From: an uncultured Myxococcales bacterium
Lineage (GTDB): Bacteria; Myxococcota_A; UBA9042; DTJE01
Length of the DNA: 38,809 nucleotides
Reading direction: 5' to 3'
Assembly (NCBI GenBank): GCA_903857665.1
Contig: CAIOFV010000165.1
Coordinates: 1-38,809, forward strand
Part shown: in pieces, positions 35,233 through 38,809 of the stretch
Layout: the number at the start of each line of letters is the position of its first letter
Position numbering within the stretch: position 1 is the first letter of the stretch
Notes under the pieces: model-generated
What the model was told of the DNA's origin: nothing
Seen by the model: only the letters and a program-made list of their open reading frames with translations
Databases searched by the model: none
Position numbers and translations under genes: made by a program

Positions 35233-38200
35233 ATGGCGCACGAGTCCGACGAGTCCCTCATCCGGCGCACCCGCAACACCGCGCGCTTCTTCACCGAAAA
35301 CCGCCACGTCGCCTGGGTGGTGCTGGTCGCGGTGCTCCTGTGGGGCGTCTACGGCTACATGAAGATGCCCAAGCGGAAGGACCCGGAAATCCCCATCCGC
35401 GTGGGCGCCGTGGTCTGCACCTGGCCGGGGCGCAGCGCCGCCGACATCGAGCAGTCGGTGACCCGCGTCATCGAGCAGAAGGTGGCCGAGAACGGCAACA
35501 TCGAGAAGTTGTTTTCGACGGTCCGCAGCAGCGTCAGCGTGACCTTGATCGTGCTGCAGCCCAGCATCACCGACGTCGGGAAGGAACTGGACGACATCAA
35601 GGGCAAGCTGGACCAGATCCACGAACTGCCCGCGGAGGCGGGCCCGATCCAGTTCCTGAAGGACTTCCGGGACACCACCGCGCTGATGTTGACGGTGGCC
35701 AGCCCGGTGGTGGACGAGGTCGAACTGTCGATCCGCGCCGATTCGCTGAGGCGCGCGATGGCCGACCTGCGCGCCGGCACGTCGGGGCCCCGGGCGACCT
35801 TCGTGCTGTCGTTCCCGCACTCGCTGGATCCCGGCGCGCTGGCCCGTGTGGTGCGGGGGTTCCCGGAGTACCTGGATGCCCAGGCCAGCGGCTCGCACGG
35901 CAATCCTTCGCAGCAGCCGGGGGCGTCCGGGGCGGACCCGGCGCCCGGCGCGCGCCTGGCCGAGCGACCCGGCTTCCTGGCCGTGGATGCCGCCTTCGCC
36001 GGCACCGACGCCGAGCTGCTGGCCCTGTTCGATCGATTCGTACGCGAACGCCTGAACCAGGACGACGTGCACCCGGACGTCTGGGCCCCCACCGTGGTGC
36101 GCGAGCCCGCCGACGCGCTGGCGCGGCTGACCTCCGTGGCCGGCCCGCGCTACACGTACCGCCAGTTGGACGACTGGACGGACCTGGTGTCGAGGACCCT
36201 CGAAACGGTGCCGACCGTGTCGAAGGCCACCCGGCTGGGCGTGCTGCCCGAGGCCGTGTACCTGAACTACGCGCAGGATCGGCTGGCGTCCTACGGCATC
36301 CAGCCGGCGACGCTGCAGGCGGTGTTCCAGGCCCGGAACCTGGCGATCCCCGGGGGCATCCGCGAGGCCGGCGGCCGTACCGTGACCATCGAGCCGTCCG
36401 GCGAGTTCACCAGCGAGGCCGAACTGGGCGACGTGATGCTGGGGGCGTCGGACCGCGGCCTGCCCATCTACGTCCGCGACGTCTTCGAGGTCAGTCGCGA
36501 GTACCAGTCGCCGGCGCGCTTCCTGAACTTCTACACGTACAAGGACGCCTCGGGCGACTGGCGCAGGACGCGGGCGATCACCCTGTCGGTGCTGATGCGC
36601 CCGGGCATCCAGATCGCCGATTTCGGCCGCGAGGTGGACACCGCGCTGGCCGACCTGCGCCCCCAGCTGCCCGACGACCTCGTGATGGCCCGGACGTCGG
36701 ACCAGCCCCTGCAGGTGCGCGAAAACGTGGCGCTGTTCATGCGCAGCCTGCTGGAGGCGGTGATCCTGATCGTGGCGGTGGCCTTCATCGGCTTCCGCGA
36801 GTGGCGCTCGGCGGTGCTGATGGCCCTGTCGATCCCGCTGACGCTGGCGATGACGTTCGGGATGATGCTGCTGCTGGGCATCGACGTGCAGCAGGTGTCG
36901 ATCGCGTCGCTGATCATCGCGCTGGGGCTGCTGGTCGATGATCCCGTGGTGGCCGGCGACGCCATCAAGCGGGCCATCGCGGCCGGGCACAAGCCCATCG
37001 TCGCCGCCTGGCTGGGGCCGACCCGCCTGGCCAACGCCATCCTGTTCGCCACGGCGACCAACATCGCGGCCTACCTGCCGCTGCTGCTGATGGGTGAGGA
37101 CACCGGGCGCTTCATCTACAGCCTGCCGGTGGTGATGACAGCCGCCTTGGTGGCCTCGCGGATCGTGTCGATGACCTTCGTGCCGCTGCTGGGGTACCAC
37201 CTGCTGCGCGGCACGACGGACGAGCGCGACGTGCACAAGACGCGCGTGGCCCGCACGTACTACCGCCTGATCGGCTGGGCCATCGACCACCGGTGGCGGG
37301 TGCTGGCGGTCGCGTTGGCCGCGCTGCTCGCGACGGGCACGTTCGCCGGGCGCCTGAAGTCGTCGTTCTTCCCGAAGGACCTGCAGTACCTGTTCTACGT
37401 GGACGTCTGGCTGCCCGAGGACGCCCCCCTGTCGGCCACCCGGGAGGCGGCTGCCCAGGTGGACGCGATCGTCCGCGAGGTCGCCGACGAGTACGGCCGG
37501 ACGCACCCGGATCCCGAAGGGCGTGCCCGCGACGTGCTGCGGTCGATCGCGACGTTCGTGGGCGGCGGCGGTCCCCGGTTCTGGGTCACGCTGGTGCCCG
37601 AGCAGCAGCAGGTGAACTACGCGCAGATCGTCGCGCAGGTGGTCGACAAGCAGGACACGACCGGGCTGGTGCGCCCGCTGCAGGAGGCGCTGTCGGCGCG
37701 GCTGCCCGGCGTGATGGCCGACGTGCGCGAGCTGGAGACGGCGTTCCCGGTCGGCGTGCCCGTGGCGTTCCGCATCCGGGGCGACGACGTCGCTACCCTG
37801 CGCAGCCTGGCCGAAAAGGCGAAGGCGATCCTGCGGGCCGAACCCCTCGCTGCGCGGGTCCGGGACGACTGGGGGGCGGAGACGCTGGCGGTCCGGATGC
37901 GTGTGGACCCGGCCCGGGCGAACCTGGCGGGCCTGACGAACCTGGACGTCGCGCTGTCGTCCATCGCGGGATCCAGCGGCCTGCCGCTGACCACGATCCG
38001 CGACGACGACCGCCAGGTGCCCGTGTACGCCCGCCTGCGCGCCGAGGAGCGTTCGGGCCTGGAGGACCTGCCGAACCTGTACGTGACGGGCATCCGAACG
38101 ACCCAGAAGGTGCCCCTGTCGCAGGTCGCGACGATGAAGACCGTCATGGAGCCGGAAAAGATCAAGCGACGCAACCACTTCCGGACCATCACGGTGGCGG

Positions 38201-38809
38201 CCTACCCGGTGGACGGCGTGCTGCCCTCGCAACTGCTCGGCAAGGTGCGGGCGGACGTGCTGGCCCTGCGGGACCAGATGCCGGCCGGCACCACGATGGA
38301 AATCGGCGGCGAGGAGGAGGAGCAGGTCAAGTCGTTCCGGCGCATCGCGGTCGTGATGCTGATCTCGGTGGCGTTGATCTACCTGATGCTGGCCATCGAG
38401 TTCCGCCACGCCGTGAAGCCCCTGGTGGTGTTCGCCGCGATCCCGTTCGGCATGGTCGGCGCGCTGGGGACGCTGGCCCTGTTCGGCGCCCCGTTCGGCT
38501 TCATGGCGTTCCTGGGATGCGCCAGCCTGGTCGGCGTCGTGGTCAGCCACGTCATCGTGCTGTTCGACTTCATCGAGGTCAGCCACGAGCAGGGCCGGCC
38601 CCTGCGGCAATCCCTGATGGAGGCCGGCATCGTGCGGCTGCGGCCCGTGCTGATCACGGTGGGCGCGACGGTGCTGGGCCTGTTCCCGCTGCTGCTCCAC
38701 GGCGGCCCGCTCTGGGAGCCGATGTGCTACGCGCAGATCGGCGGCCTGACCATCGCGACGGCGATCACGCTGCTGCTGGTGCCGGTGCTGTACGCGATCT
38801 TCGTCGAGG
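35233..38809 (+). CDS. RND efflux permease (AcrB family) with large porter insertion, 3' end outside window
   Basis: The frame from ATG 35233 stays open to the window end (1192 codons). The N-terminal part has the first membrane span (HVAWVVLVAVLLWGVYGY) and PKRKDPEIPIR, as in the family. The proton-relay pair is Asp569-Asp570 in LGLLVDDPVV, equivalent to AcrB Asp407-Asp408. The TM10 region reads VGVVVSHVIVLFDFIE, with Ser-His where AcrB has Lys940-Asn. Residues about 165-305 are an extra segment of about 140 residues in the first porter region, including a disordered Gly/Ser/Pro/Gln stretch, before normal sequence resumes at YTYRQLDDW. This explains why it already exceeds the usual 1030-1050 residues. 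It is a drug, metal or lipid exporter; the insertion makes the substrate harder to guess. GGGGAG precedes the ATG. Confidence 0.93.
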   Translation, partial: MAHESDESLIRRTRNTARFFTENRHVAWVVLVAVLLWGVYGYMKMPKRKDPEIPIRVGAVVCTWPGRSAADIEQSVTRVIEQKVAENGNIEKLFSTVRSSVSVTLIVLQPSITDVGKELDDIKGKLDQIHELPAEAGPIQFLKDFRDTTALMLTVASPVVDEVELSIRADSLRRAMADLRAGTSGPRATFVLSFPHSLDPGALARVVRGFPEYLDAQASGSHGNPSQQPGASGADPAPGARLAERPGFLAVDAAFAGTDAELLALFDRFVRERLNQDDVHPDVWAPTVVREPADALARLTSVAGPRYTYRQLDDWTDLVSRTLETVPTVSKATRLGVLPEAVYLNYAQDRLASYGIQPATLQAVFQARNLAIPGGIREAGGRTVTIEPSGEFTSEAELGDVMLGASDRGLPIYVRDVFEVSREYQSPARFLNFYTYKDASGDWRRTRAITLSVLMRPGIQIADFGREVDTALADLRPQLPDDLVMARTSDQPLQVRENVALFMRSLLEAVILIVAVAFIGFREWRSAVLMALSIPLTLAMTFGMMLLLGIDVQQVSIASLIIALGLLVDDPVVAGDAIKRAIAAGHKPIVAAWLGPTRLANAILFATATNIAAYLPLLLMGEDTGRFIYSLPVVMTAALVASRIVSMTFVPLLGYHLLRGTTDERDVHKTRVARTYYRLIGWAIDHRWRVLAVALAALLATGTFAGRLKSSFFPKDLQYLFYVDVWLPEDAPLSATREAAAQVDAIVREVADEYGRTHPDPEGRARDVLRSIATFVGGGGPRFWVTLVPEQQQVNYAQIVAQVVDKQDTTGLVRPLQEALSARLPGVMADVRELETAFPVGVPVAFRIRGDDVATLRSLAEKAKAILRAEPLAARVRDDWGAETLAVRMRVDPARANLAGLTNLDVALSSIAGSSGLPLTTIRDDDRQVPVYARLRAEERSGLEDLPNLYVTGIRTTQKVPLSQVATMKTVMEPEKIKRRNHFRTITVAAYPVDGVLPSQLLGKVRADVLALRDQMPAGTTMEIGGEEEEQVKSFRRIAVVMLISVALIYLMLAIEFRHAVKPLVVFAAIPFGMVGALGTLALFGAPFGFMAFLGCASLVGVVVSHVIVLFDFIEVSHEQGRPLRQSLMEAGIVRLRPVLITVGATVLGLFPLLLHGGPLWEPMCYAQIGGLTIATAITLLLVPVLYAIFVE

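Noticed and set aside
35062..38700. 1212-codon open frame opposite the RND permease
   Set aside because: The plus strand encodes a clear AcrB-family protein; the antisense product is His/Gln/Arg-rich shadow sequence.

Overview
The window is very GC-rich, with coding third positions almost all G or C, and densely packed with bacterial genes. The gene style points to a Myxococcota or Deltaproteobacteria-like organism. The signs are a MopE-type Cys/Asp repeat protein, a Ser/Thr kinase with a zinc ribbon and a PEGA-like tail, a secreted sugar-dehydrogenase-like protein ending in a MYXO-CTERM-like sorting tail, a large metzincin lipoprotein and a 7TM histidine kinase. This placement is an inference from gene families; no rRNA, tRNA or other marker confirms it. 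I see no CRISPR array, insertion sequence, prophage or tRNA. No gene-free stretch exceeds 300 bases; the longest (about 260 bases) lies between 33844 and 34101.

Layout. 1-1187: 3' part of a MopE-like repeat protein. 1290-2966 (-): membrane Ser/Thr kinase, divergent from a tail-anchored 813-residue protein of unknown function (3063-5504). 5567-8347: secreted two-domain M16 peptidase. 8573-14430: a tight two-gene operon of an outer-membrane barrel and a 1602-residue metzincin-type lipoprotein, closed by a very strong hairpin at 14442-14483. 14544-15419 (-): glutamate racemase, divergent from an orphan 7TM/PAS histidine kinase (15614-17812). 17918-19136: Rrf2 regulator overlapping an Fe-S protein. 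19150-20058 (-): RluA-type pseudouridine synthase, divergent from an NAD-dependent epimerase (20113-21093). 20997-25539 (-): SRPBCC protein, a GlnRS fused to a C-terminal tRNA-binding domain, an alpha/beta hydrolase and an ATP-grasp protein. 25629-26480: radical SAM protein. 26639-27229: 2-Cys peroxiredoxin. 27468-28739: GH1 glycosidase. 28959-31652: secreted PQQ-type sugar dehydrogenase with PKD domain. 31706-32689: conserved protein of unknown function. 32812-33843 (-): MOSC-MobA fusion. 34102 to the window end: RND efflux adaptor and a permease with an unusual insertion.

How the genes fit together. Several units concern the envelope: MopE repeats, M16 peptidase, barrel plus metzincin lipoprotein, PQQ enzyme and RND pump. 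A redox and metal theme runs through the Rrf2/Fe-S pair, the peroxiredoxin, the MOSC-MobA fusion and possibly MopE. The rest is housekeeping (murI, glnS, rluA). No single gene cluster is a clear new defence or biosynthetic system. The best candidates for undescribed biology are the barrel/metzincin operon, the Rrf2/Fe-S operon with its dyad, the ATP-grasp/hydrolase pair, the kinase-divergent tail-anchored protein, and the GlnRS and RND domain architectures.

Promoters. Upstream of most transcription units a -10-like hexamer of form TAnnnT stands out against the GC-rich background, so promoter calls are given for those units with graded confidence.
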